The position numbers were made by a program, and so were the translations under genes. Positions 19,409 to 26,501 of a stretch of 39,348 bases of DNA are shown piece after piece (the stretch's first letter is position 1; every line of letters begins with the position of its first letter). The notes under the pieces are model-generated. The model ran no database searches. It was not told the origin of the DNA and saw only the letters and a list, made by a program, of their open reading frames with translations. This DNA comes from Streptomyces reniochalinae (lineage in GTDB: Bacteria > Actinomycetota > Actinomycetes > Streptomycetales > Streptomycetaceae), in the NCBI RefSeq assembly GCF_003323735.1, contig NZ_QOIM01000039.1:1-39348 (forward strand), read 5' to 3'.

Positions 19409-19596
19409 GGCGTGATCGCCCCTCCCGGAAGCCATCCGGCGCCGGTGGGGGAGCGCGGCACACCCCGTCGGCGCTCGTCCCCCCGGTCGCCGCGCACGAT
19501 CCTGTACCTGCTGCCGTGACCATAGCGTGGTGACGGGGTGGATGAGGCGTGATCGCCCGACCGAGGCCAAGACGGCATATGCAACAGGAGGTTCGT

Positions 19597-20412
19597 GTGC
19601 GCGGACAGGCGCCCGACAACCCGCCGCCCACCGCGGCGGCCTTCCCCGAAGAGGGAGCCCGGCGGCGCACGCTCCGTACGGAGGTGCTGCTCGTCCTGGC
19701 GCTCTCGCTGGGGGCCAGCGGCATCTCCTCGCTGATCAGCTTCGTCGGTGCGCTGACGCAGCCGGGCGGACTGGGCGACCAGGCGGCGCGGCTCAACTCG
19801 TCGCAGGCGCCCGGACGGCCCTGGCTCGACCTGGCGTGGCAGCTGTTCGGCATCGCCACCGCGCTGGTGCCTGTGGCCCTGGTGGCGCACCTGCTCACCC
19901 GGGAGGGGGCGGGCGGGCTCCGGGCGCTGGGTCTCGACCGGCGCAGGCCGGGGTTCGACCTGGGGTGGGGCGCCGCGGTGGCCGCCGGGATCGGCGGCTG
20001 CGGCATCGGCTTCTACCTGCTGGCGCAGGCGAACGGCTTCAACCTCACCGTGGAGCCCGAGTCGCTGCCCGACGTGTGGTGGAAGTACCCGGTGCTGATC
20101 GCCTCCGCCGTGCAGAACTCGGTGCTGGAGGAGGTCATCGTCGTCGGCTATCTGCTGCGCAGGCTGGGCCAGTTGGGCTGGCCGCCCGTGGCGGCGCTCG
20201 CGGCCGGCGCGGTGCTGCGCGGCTCGTACCACCTCTACCAGGGCATCGGAGGGTTCCTCGGAAACCTGGCGATGGGCGTGGTCTTCGGTCTCCTCTATCT
20301 CAGGTGGCGGCGGGTGGGGCCGCTCGTCGCCGCCCACGCGCTGATCGACATCGTGGCCTTCGTCGGCTACGCGCTCCTCGCGGGGAGGGTCGACTGGCTG
20401 CCCACCCCGTGA
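19597..20412 (+). CDS. CPBP-family intramembrane metalloprotease
   Basis: 271 residues from GTG 19597, five bases after AGGAGG; ATG 19579 would place the RBS inside the gene. There are about seven membrane segments. The CPBP (CAAX prenyl protease/bacteriocin-processing) motifs are EEVIVVGYLL (about 185), LRGSYHLYQG (about 207) and HALIDIV (about 247). In motif 1 the usual Arg of EExxxR is Val, a change I believe is common in the actinobacterial subgroup; the glutamates and both histidines remain. It probably cleaves or recognises membrane peptides; no substrate is evident. Transcribed away from the VWA gene, it converges on PhzF. Confidence 0.85.
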   Translation: MRGQAPDNPPPTAAAFPEEGARRRTLRTEVLLVLALSLGASGISSLISFVGALTQPGGLGDQAARLNSSQAPGRPWLDLAWQLFGIATALVPVALVAHLLTREGAGGLRALGLDRRRPGFDLGWGAAVAAGIGGCGIGFYLLAQANGFNLTVEPESLPDVWWKYPVLIASAVQNSVLEEVIVVGYLLRRLGQLGWPPVAALAAGAVLRGSYHLYQGIGGFLGNLAMGVVFGLLYLRWRRVGPLVAAHALIDIVAFVGYALLAGRVDWLPTP

Positions 20413-20434
20413 GCGGCCCTGTGGGCGCGCCGGG

Positions 20435-21286
20435 TCACAGCGGGGCGTGCAGGGTGGCGTCCAGCACGGTGACGGCGCTGCCGCCCAGCAGCGTGCGCGC
20501 GCCCCGCAGCGTGGTGCGCACGTAGCCGGTGCGCCGGGAGATCTGAAACCCGGTCAGTTCCCCGCGTCCGAGGCGCTGCGACCACAGCGGGGCGAGCGCG
20601 GTGTGGGCGCTGCCGGTGACCGGGTCCTCGGGGATGCCCTGTGCGGGCGCGAACATCCGCGAGACGAAGTCGTACGGGGCCCCTTGTGCGGCCTCGCGCG
20701 CGGGCGGCGTCGCGGCGGCCGTCAGGAGCACCGCGGGGCTGGGCAGCGCGGTCACGGCCGCGAGGTCGGGCGTCAGCCCGCGCAGTGTCGCCTCGTCGGC
20801 GATCTCCAGGACGAGCATCCCCAGGCCGCCGGTGTCCCACGCGGCCACCACGGGCGCGCCGAACGCCTCCCCGGCGCCGTCCGGCACGGGCACCTCCGTC
20901 AGCGTGGCGGTGGGGAAGTCCAGGGTGAGTGTGGAGTCCGGTTCCCGGGAGGCGCTGAGTACTCCGCTGCGCGTGCGGAACCGGACGCGCCCGCCTTCGG
21001 GCAGTACGCCGTCCTCCGCGAGCAGGTGCGCGGTCGCCAGTGTCGCGTGCCCGCACATGTCCACCTCCGTCGTCGGCGTGAACCAGCGCAGCGCCCAGTC
21101 GGCTCCGCGGTCTTCGGCCAGCGGGTGGGCGAAGGCGGTCTCGGCCAGGTTCATCTCGGCGGCGACCGCCTGGAGGCTCGCGTCGGGCGGGAAAGAGCGG
21201 GGTGCTTCGCCGTCCAGCAGGACGACCGCTGCGGGGTTGCCGGCGTAGGCGCGTGCGGTGAAGGCGTCGACGGTGCGGATTCTCAT
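20435..21286 (-). CDS. PhzF-family isomerase/epimerase
   Basis: 283 residues from ATG 21286 (MRIRTVDAFTARAYAGNPAA). The diaminopimelate-epimerase-like PhzF fold is shown by GNPAAVVLL, the LAETAF segment with the conserved catalytic Glu (about residue 46), WFTPTTEVDMCGHATLA (about 65-81) and the C-terminal GIPEDPVTGSAHTAL (about 213-227). PhzF-type enzymes isomerise small acids by proton transfer; only a few have known substrates, and no phenazine genes are in the window. Its substrate is therefore unassigned. Earlier in-frame starts (to 21481) run through the PadR promoter and are unlikely. Confidence 0.9.
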   Translation of the reverse strand: MRIRTVDAFTARAYAGNPAAVVLLDGEAPRSFPPDASLQAVAAEMNLAETAFAHPLAEDRGADWALRWFTPTTEVDMCGHATLATAHLLAEDGVLPEGGRVRFRTRSGVLSASREPDSTLTLDFPTATLTEVPVPDGAGEAFGAPVVAAWDTGGLGMLVLEIADEATLRGLTPDLAAVTALPSPAVLLTAAATPPAREAAQGAPYDFVSRMFAPAQGIPEDPVTGSAHTALAPLWSQRLGRGELTGFQISRRTGYVRTTLRGARTLLGGSAVTVLDATLHAPL

Positions 21287-21372
21287 GGCCGGGACGGTAC
21301 GGGGGCCGAGTGGGCCGGCACACGGCCAGTCGGCGGCAGGTGGCCCGGAGGGACTTGTCATCCGATGGTTTC

Positions 21373-21382
21373 CGATATATCG
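21373..21382. promoter_or_regulatory. Palindrome in the PadR promoter region
   Basis: cgatatatcg is a perfect 10-bp palindrome, AT-rich in a GC-rich setting, 47 nt upstream of the PadR start. PadR proteins commonly bind such ATAT-containing dyads in their own promoters; an autoregulatory operator is the likely role. Confidence 0.6.
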
Positions 21383-21428
21383 TTGAGGCATCGCGACTAG
21401 TTCAAGACGTATCTGAGAGGAGTCAGCG

Positions 21429-22121
21429 ATGTATCCCTTCGGAATGGAATACGGCAAGGAGCGCGGTAAGCGCCACGACATGGAGCACGGCCCCCGGAGG
21501 TACGGCCCCGGGCCGGGGTACGGCGTCGACGGCCCCGAGGCCGGGCGCCCCTGCGGCCCGCACGGCGGCGGGGACCGGCGGGGTCAGGGGCGCGCGGCCT
21601 TCGGTCCCTTCGGGCCGCCGTTCGGCGGGGGCGGCCCCTTCGGCGGGCGCGGGCCGCGCGGCCGCGGCGGCCCCCGCGGCCGCGCCCGGCGCGGCGACGT
21701 GCGCGCCTCGATCCTCGCGCTGCTCAAGGAGCGCCCCATGCACGGCTACGAGATGATCCAGGAGATCGCCGAGCGCAGTGGCGGCGCCTGGAAGCCCAGC
21801 CCGGGCTCCGTCTACCCGACCCTCCAGCTGCTGGAGGACGAGGGGCTGATCAGCAGCGAGAGCGAGGGGGGCAAGAAGCACTTCTCACTCACCGAGGCGG
21901 GCACCTCCGAGGCCGAGGCCGGCGCGGAGGCGCCCTGGGAGGACGCGGGACGCGGGGCCGACTGGGAGGCCCTGCACGAGGTCCGTACGGCGGCGGGCGG
22001 GCTGACGGCCGCCTTCCAGCAGGTGTGGGCGACCGGCACGCCCGAGCAGCGGGAGAAGGCGCTGCGGGTCGTCAACGACGCCAGGAAGAGCCTCTATCTG
22101 ATCCTGGCGGAGGAGGACTGA
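21429..22121 (+). CDS. PadR-family transcriptional regulator with Gly/Arg-rich N-terminus
   Basis: 230 residues from ATG 21429, with GAGAGGAG upstream. Residues 1-92 are disordered and dominated by Gly, Pro and Arg. Residues 93-170 are the PadR winged helix (RASILALLKERPMHGYEMIQ, then WKPSPGSVYPTLQLLEDEGLI and the wing KKHFSLTEAG). The C-terminal helices (175-230) mediate dimerisation. PadR proteins usually repress efflux or detoxification genes until a ligand binds. No transporter is in the same operon; the hairpin at 22124 ends the unit. The Gly-rich leader is seen in other Streptomyces PadR proteins but its role is unknown. Confidence 0.88.
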   Translation: MYPFGMEYGKERGKRHDMEHGPRRYGPGPGYGVDGPEAGRPCGPHGGGDRRGQGRAAFGPFGPPFGGGGPFGGRGPRGRGGPRGRARRGDVRASILALLKERPMHGYEMIQEIAERSGGAWKPSPGSVYPTLQLLEDEGLISSESEGGKKHFSLTEAGTSEAEAGAEAPWEDAGRGADWEALHEVRTAAGGLTAAFQQVWATGTPEQREKALRVVNDARKSLYLILAEED

Positions 22122-22123
22122 AG

Positions 22124-22165
22124 GGTGTCGGGCGTCTCCTCCCCGAGGAGGAGGCGCCCGACACC
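22124..22165 (+). terminator. Strong hairpin terminator after the PadR gene
   Basis: A 19-bp stem with one T-G pair runs from ggtgtcgggcgtctcctcc (22124-22142) to its complement (22147-22165) around a 4-nt loop ccga. It starts two bases after the stop codon. Confidence 0.85.
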
Positions 22166-22243
22166 ATGCCCACCCCCTGGGGGACGGGCATATGCCACGG
22201 GGCGCCGATGAAGCGGCACAGGTGCGTGTGATGTGGTGGTTGT

Positions 22244-22783
22244 GTGCACAGTCCTACACCGTCCAGCCGTCAGACCGCAGCGGAGGCCGACGACGCCGTC
22301 GATCCGCAGGTCAGCGACGCGTTGGCGGCCATGATGGCGACCGCGCGCCGCAGGGCCGCGCGGGACGGTGACCGGCAGATCGACACGGCGCACCTGCTGC
22401 ACAGCCTGCTGGAGTCGGACAGCTCCACGTGGGATCTGCTGGACGGCGGCAGCCCCCAGGTCGGCAAGCTCCTCGGCTACCTCGTCCAGCGCAGCATCGG
22501 CTACGGACTGCGCTGGCAGAGCACCCTGGAGGACTCGGGCGCCGTCCCCGCCGTCTCCGAGCAGCCCGGCGGTGTCCCGGGGTGGTCCCCCAGCGCGCGG
22601 GCGGCCCTGGAACTCGCCGGTGAGCGTGCCCGGCGCCGGGGGCGGGAGGAGGCGGAGGGCCTCGACCTGTTCGCCGGCGTGGTGGCCGACCAGGAGTGCC
22701 GCGGAGTGGAGGTGCTGCGCCGTGCCGGGGTGGACGTGGCGCGGCTGGCGGGGCGACTGGGCGTCGGATCTCGTCAGGAGTGA
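22244..22783 (+). CDS. Clp N-domain protein (ClpC N-terminus-like, no ATPase)
   Basis: 179 residues. Two Clp amino-terminal repeats are visible: VSDALAAMMATARRRAARDGDRQIDTAHLL (about 23-52, split here only by reading) with HSLLESDSSTWDLL, and SPSARAALELAGERARRRGREEAEGLDLF (about 114-142) with the GVEVLRRAGVDVARL ending. There are no Walker motifs, so it is a stand-alone substrate- or adaptor-binding module. In ClpC these repeats bind adaptors and phosphoarginine; a partner role with ClpC is inference. GTG 22244 has no clear RBS, and the start is uncertain. The stop lies inside the inverted repeat that overlaps the next promoter. Confidence 0.8.
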   Translation: MHSPTPSSRQTAAEADDAVDPQVSDALAAMMATARRRAARDGDRQIDTAHLLHSLLESDSSTWDLLDGGSPQVGKLLGYLVQRSIGYGLRWQSTLEDSGAVPAVSEQPGGVPGWSPSARAALELAGERARRRGREEAEGLDLFAGVVADQECRGVEVLRRAGVDVARLAGRLGVGSRQE

Positions 22784-22817
22784 CAGGGGTGACACTCCTG
22801 ACGGGCGTTGACATGAT
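22774..22817 (+). promoter_or_regulatory. Promoter of the EamA gene with overlapping operator
   Basis: A -35 GTGACA (22789-22794) and -10 CATGAT (22812-22817) are 17 nt apart, and the ATG at 22824 lies 6 nt after the -10, giving a leaderless transcript. The inverted repeat tcaggagtg-N10-cactcctga (22774-22782 and 22793-22801) covers the -35 and would let a dimeric regulator block it. Confidence 0.55.
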
Positions 22818-22823
22818 GTGCTC

Positions 22824-23855
22824 ATGCACGCCACCTCCTCGTCCCCGGACGCCTCACGGGCCCGCACCACGGGACTGCTTCTCGCGCTCGTCTCCGCCTG
22901 CTCCTTCGGCAGCTCAGGCGTCGCGGCCAAGCCGCTGATCGAGGCCGGTCTGGAGCCGCTGCACGTCACCTGGCTACGGGCGGCGGGCGCGGCCGTGGTG
23001 CTGCTGCCGCTCGCCTGGCGGCACAGGTCGCTGGTGCGGGAGCGCCCCTGGCTGCTGCTGGGCTTCGGGCTGCTCGCCGTCGCAGGCGTGCAGGCCTTCT
23101 ACTTCACGGCGCTCTCCCGCATCCCCGTCGGCGTGGCGCTGCTGATCGAGTACCTGGCGCCCGCGCTCGTGCTGCTGTGGGTCAGGTTCGTGCAGCGCCG
23201 CCCGGTGACGCGGGCCGCCGCCGTGGGCATGGTCCTGGCCGTCGGCGGCCTCAGCTGCGTGGTCGAGGTGTGGGCGGGGCTGCGGCTGGACGGGCTCGGA
23301 CTGCTGCTCGCGCTGGGGGCCGCGTGCTGCCAGGTCGGGTACTTCGTCCTCTCCGACCACGGCAGTACCGCCGAGGAGGGGGAAACCGCCCGGCGGCCCG
23401 CCGACCCGCTCGGGGTCATCGCCTACGGCCTGCTCATCGGGGCGCTCGCGCTGACGGTGATCGCCCGGCCGTGGAACACCGACTGGGCGGTTCTGTCCCG
23501 TAGCGCCGCGATGGACGGCACCGACGTCAGCGGGCTGGTGCTGCTGGCCTGGATCGTGCTGGTGGCCACCGCGACCGCTTACGTCACCGGGGTCGTGTCG
23601 GTGCGGCTGCTCTCGCCGCCGGTCGCGGGCGTGGTCGCCTGCCTCGAGGCGGTCATCGCGACGGTGCTGGCCTGGGTGCTGCTGGGCGAGCACCTGACCG
23701 CCGTCCAGCTGGCGGGCGGTGCCCTCGTGCTGGTGGGCGCGTTCATCGCGCAGCGCTCCACCCCCGGACCGCAGCCGGGTGCCACGGCTTCGGGGGCCCC
23801 GGTCGCCGGATCCGCCGGGGCCCCCGAGGCGGACCGGGACGTCAGCGCAAGGTGA
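22824..23855 (+). CDS. EamA/DMT-family transporter
   Basis: 343 residues with ten hydrophobic segments in two EamA repeats (about 15-145 and 155-310). The family marks are SFGSSGVAAKPLIEAGLEPLHVTWLRA in the first repeat's opening helices, ALSRIPVGVALLIEYLAPALVLLW, and SVRLLSPPVAGVVACLEAVIATVLAW in the last. Members export amino acids, nucleotides or other metabolites; the substrate cannot be read. The C-terminal 30 residues are Pro/Ala-rich and cytoplasmic. The ATG at 22824 is apparently leaderless. The 3' end overlaps the convergent PPOX gene by 14 bp. Confidence 0.9.
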   Translation: MHATSSSPDASRARTTGLLLALVSACSFGSSGVAAKPLIEAGLEPLHVTWLRAAGAAVVLLPLAWRHRSLVRERPWLLLGFGLLAVAGVQAFYFTALSRIPVGVALLIEYLAPALVLLWVRFVQRRPVTRAAAVGMVLAVGGLSCVVEVWAGLRLDGLGLLLALGAACCQVGYFVLSDHGSTAEEGETARRPADPLGVIAYGLLIGALALTVIARPWNTDWAVLSRSAAMDGTDVSGLVLLAWIVLVATATAYVTGVVSVRLLSPPVAGVVACLEAVIATVLAWVLLGEHLTAVQLAGGALVLVGAFIAQRSTPGPQPGATASGAPVAGSAGAPEADRDVSAR

Positions 23856-24528
23856 GGTAGCCGGGCACGGGGGTCCCCGGATTGAGGTGGTCGGCCGGTA
23901 TGGGGGCGCCGTAGGCGGGGGAGACCGGCACCACCCCGGTCCAGTACGGCAGGTCCAGGTCCTCCGGGTCGTCGTCGGGGCCGCCCGCGCGCACCTTGGC
24001 CGAGACCTCGTCGAGGGCCAGCCGGAGCACGGCGGTCGCCGCCAGCTCCTTCGGATCGGCCCTGCGGGAGTCGTCCGCGCGCCCGTGCACGACGTTGTCC
24101 ACGACCGCGTCCAGCGCGCGCAGCCGCTCCTTGTGGTCGGTGACCTCGTACGCGTCCCCGTGCGCCACCACCGAGCGGTAGTTGATCGAGTGGTGGAACG
24201 CCGACTTGGCCAGCACCAGCCCGTCCACGTGCGTGACCGTCACGCACACCGGCATCCCCGACGTGGAGCGTCCCGCCTCACGCAGCGGCCGCGATCCGGT
24301 GGAGCCGTGCACGTAGAGGTGCTCGCCCACGCGTGCGTACAGCGTCGGCAGGACGACGGGCCGGCCCTCGCGGACGAAGGCGAGGTGGCACAGGTAGCCG
24401 GCGTCGAGGATGCCGTGCACCGACTCCCGGTCGTAGGACATCCGCTCCCGCGCCCTGGTGCCGGTGGTGCGGGACGTGCGCGCGTAGGGCGTGCGGACAG
24501 TCGTCTCGTCGGGCAGCGGGCTCGCCAT
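23842..24528 (-). CDS. Pyridoxamine 5'-phosphate oxidase-fold flavin-binding protein (COG3467-like)
   Basis: 228 residues from ATG 24528 behind AAAGGAG. The split-barrel FMN-binding fold is visible from MSYDRESVHGILDAGYLCHLAFV (about 30-52) through PVVLPTLYARVGEHLYVHGSTGS (57-80), VCVTVTHVDGLVLAKSAFHHSINYRSVVAHG (93-124) and a long helical C-terminus. Enzymes of this branch are often annotated PPOX or Nim-like; few have known reactions. It is divergent from a MocR regulator with a palindrome between them, so it is probably a target of that regulator, and a link to B6 or amino-acid metabolism is inferred. Confidence 0.88.
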   Translation of the reverse strand: MASPLPDETTVRTPYARTSRTTGTRARERMSYDRESVHGILDAGYLCHLAFVREGRPVVLPTLYARVGEHLYVHGSTGSRPLREAGRSTSGMPVCVTVTHVDGLVLAKSAFHHSINYRSVVAHGDAYEVTDHKERLRALDAVVDNVVHGRADDSRRADPKELAATAVLRLALDEVSAKVRAGGPDDDPEDLDLPYWTGVVPVSPAYGAPIPADHLNPGTPVPGYLTLR

Positions 24529-24540
24529 GGCATCTCCTTT

Positions 24541-24557
24541 TGCACTAGTGCATAATG
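24541..24557. promoter_or_regulatory. Shared divergent promoter and operator, PPOX / MocR
   Basis: tgcactagtgca (24541-24552) is a perfect 12-bp palindrome. Directly beside it, cataatg contains back-to-back -10 elements: CATAAT (24551-24556) on + for mocR and CATTAT (24557-24552) on - for PPOX. The palindrome abuts the PPOX Shine-Dalgarno. A weaker copy of one half (tgtgcta) occurs at 24563-24569, giving the direct-repeat look of MocR sites. Confidence 0.6.
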
Positions 24558-24563
24558 TTTTTT

Positions 24564-25895
24564 GTGCTAGGAGATTACAGGATCGAAGGGCGTGGCGCAG
24601 CGGAGATCGCGGCCAGCGTCGAGAGCGGCGTCGGCGGCGGAGCCCTCGCCCCCGGTGACCCGCTGCCGCCGATGCGCGAGCTGGCGTCGGAACTGGGCGT
24701 CAACCCCAACACGGTGGCCGCCGCGTACCGCACGCTGCGCGAGCGTGGCGTCATCGAGACGGCGGGGCGGCGGGGGAGCCGCGTGCGGGAACGGCCCGCC
24801 ACCGCGCCCCGCGAATCCGTCCGGGTCACACCCCCCGAAGGCGGCCTCGACATCTCCACCGGCAACCCCGACCCGGCGCTCCTGCCCCCGCTGGGCCCCG
24901 CGCTGGCGGCCTCCACCGACACCGCCGCCCGCGCCCCCGTCCTCTACGGTGCCCCGGACGCCGACCCCGCTCTCGCCGCACTCGCCCGCGCCGCACTCGA
25001 CGCCGACGGCGTCCCCGCGGGGCCGCTCGCGGTGACCTCGGGCTCCCTCGACGCGATCGAGCGGGTGCTGGGAGCCCACCTGCGCCCCGGTGACCCCGTC
25101 GCCGTGGAGGACCCCGGCTGGGGCAGCCTCCTCGACCTGATCCCCGCCCTCGGGCTGCGCCCGCTGCCCGTCGCGCTGGACGACGAGGGCCCGCTCCCCG
25201 GCGAGCTGGAACGAGCCCTGGAGCAGGGGGCGCGCGCGGTCGTCGTCACCGGCCGCGCGCAGAACCCGACGGGCGCCGCCGTGACCGCCGCCCGCGCCCG
25301 CGAACTGCGCGCCGTGCTGGCGGCTCGGGAGGGGACGCTGCTGATCGAGGACGACCACGGACACGGCATCGTCGACCTGCCGCTGCATCCGCTGTCGGGC
25401 GCCACCCGGCACTGGGCCCTGGTCCGCTCCGTCGCCAAGGCCTACGGCCCCGACCTGCGGCTGGCCGTCCTGACCGGGGACCGGCTCACCGTCGACCGGG
25501 TGCGCGGCAGGCAGCGGCTCGGCCCCGGCTGGGTCAGCCACCTCCTCCAGCGCGCCGTCGCTCACCTGTGGCAGTCAACGGCCGTCGACGCCGCCCGGGT
25601 GGCCGGCTCGTACGGCGCGCGGCGTACGGCCCTGGTCGACGCGCTCGCGGAGCGGGGCGTGGCGGCGCGGGGGCGCAGCGGCATGAACGTCTGGGTGCCC
25701 GTGCGGGACGAGACGGGCACCGTGGCGCGGCTGCTCCAGGCGGGCTGGGCGGCAGCGCCAGGCGCACGCTTCCGGCTGGCGTCCCCGCCGGGCGTGCGGC
25801 TGACCGTCTCACCGCTGACCATGGCCTGTATCGACCGTCTCGCCGGCGACATGGCAGCGGCCCTGCGCACCGAGGGGGCGGGGCGCTACGACTGA
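24564..25895 (+). CDS. MocR/GntR-family regulator with aminotransferase-like domain
   Basis: 443 residues from GTG 24564 (446 from ATG 24555). A GntR winged helix at about 10-75 (GALAPGDPLPPMRELASELGVNPNTVAAAYRTL region) is fused to a fold-type I aminotransferase domain (95-435). The PLP-binding lysine is present as K292 in SVAKAYGPDLRLA, and GRAQNPTGAAVT and EDDHGHGIVDLP hold the cofactor-contacting residues. MocR proteins (PdxR, GabR) sense PLP or an amine-PLP adduct. A -10 CATAAT ends 7 nt before the GTG, so the mRNA is probably leaderless. It likely controls the divergent PPOX gene. The stop overlaps the next, convergent PPOX gene by 10 bp. Confidence 0.9.
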   Translation: MLGDYRIEGRGAAEIAASVESGVGGGALAPGDPLPPMRELASELGVNPNTVAAAYRTLRERGVIETAGRRGSRVRERPATAPRESVRVTPPEGGLDISTGNPDPALLPPLGPALAASTDTAARAPVLYGAPDADPALAALARAALDADGVPAGPLAVTSGSLDAIERVLGAHLRPGDPVAVEDPGWGSLLDLIPALGLRPLPVALDDEGPLPGELERALEQGARAVVVTGRAQNPTGAAVTAARARELRAVLAAREGTLLIEDDHGHGIVDLPLHPLSGATRHWALVRSVAKAYGPDLRLAVLTGDRLTVDRVRGRQRLGPGWVSHLLQRAVAHLWQSTAVDAARVAGSYGARRTALVDALAERGVAARGRSGMNVWVPVRDETGTVARLLQAGWAAAPGARFRLASPPGVRLTVSPLTMACIDRLAGDMAAALRTEGAGRYD

Positions 25896-26362
25896 GCGGG
25901 CGCGAGCTTGCGAAAGTCCCAGGAGGCGACCTTCTCGGGCGTGAGCCGCAGCCAGGCGTGCCGTCCGTCGTGCGGCATCCCGGCCGAACCGAAGTACTTG
26001 GCCGGGAACAGGCGCTCCGCCTCGGCCAGTTGCGGGCAGCGCTCCCCGGTGCGGGGCGCCTCCCCGACGAACTCCACCCGCCCCGTCAGCTCGGCTCCGC
26101 GCAGCTCCCCGTACTCCTCACCGTCGTCCACCACCACCGCGATCCGCGGGTCCCGCAGCAACTGCGCCCAGCGGCGGCTGCGGGTGAGCGAGTAGAGCCA
26201 CAGCGAGGCGCCGTCCCACACGAACCACAGTGCGCCCACGTGCGGGGCGCCGTCCGTCCCCACCGTCGCTGCCCGGCAGGTGCGCCGGTCCCGCAGAAAG
26301 GCGTCGAGCTCCCCGGGCGTCATCATGATCCGGCGCCCCCGCCGCTGCTCCGTGACGGCCAT
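25886..26362 (-). CDS. PPOX-class F420/FMN-dependent protein
   Basis: 158 residues from ATG 26362; an internal ATG pair at 26326-26321 is an alternative start. The split barrel begins at MTPGELDAFLRDRRTCRAATVGTDGAPHVGALWFVWDGASLWLYS-type sequence (14-58), with RSRRWAQLLRDPRIAVVVDDG (61-81) and LRGAELTGRVEFVG following. The pattern is that of small PPOX-class proteins that bind F420 or FMN in actinobacteria. The cofactor cannot be settled by reading. It is transcribed from the region holding a TetR-type palindrome. Confidence 0.86.
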   Translation of the reverse strand: MAVTEQRRGRRIMMTPGELDAFLRDRRTCRAATVGTDGAPHVGALWFVWDGASLWLYSLTRSRRWAQLLRDPRIAVVVDDGEEYGELRGAELTGRVEFVGEAPRTGERCPQLAEAERLFPAKYFGSAGMPHDGRHAWLRLTPEKVASWDFRKLAPAQS

Positions 26363-26405
26363 GCGGTTCCGCCCTTCCGTACGCCCGGCTGCGTGACCCG
26401 AGACA

Positions 26406-26422
26406 ACTGACTACCTGTCAGT
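26406..26422. promoter_or_regulatory. TetR-type palindromic operator
   Basis: actgac-tacct-gtcagt is a perfect 6-bp inverted repeat with a 5-nt centre, in an AT-richer stretch between the PPOX gene (start 26362, minus) and the cysteine-hydrolase-like gene (26502, plus). The half-site and spacing match common TetR operators. No TetR gene lies in the window. Confidence 0.55.
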
Positions 26423-26501
26423 AAAATCATGCGGGCTCTTCCCGTTCGACGCAATGCTTCCTACCCTGCGTCCACTTCCACCAGGAGAGGGGAGCTTCCG
26501 C

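Noticed and set aside
20435..21286. Phenazine biosynthesis gene cluster suggested by the PhzF homologue
   Set aside because: No other phz gene is present; PhzF-like proteins are common stand-alone isomerases.
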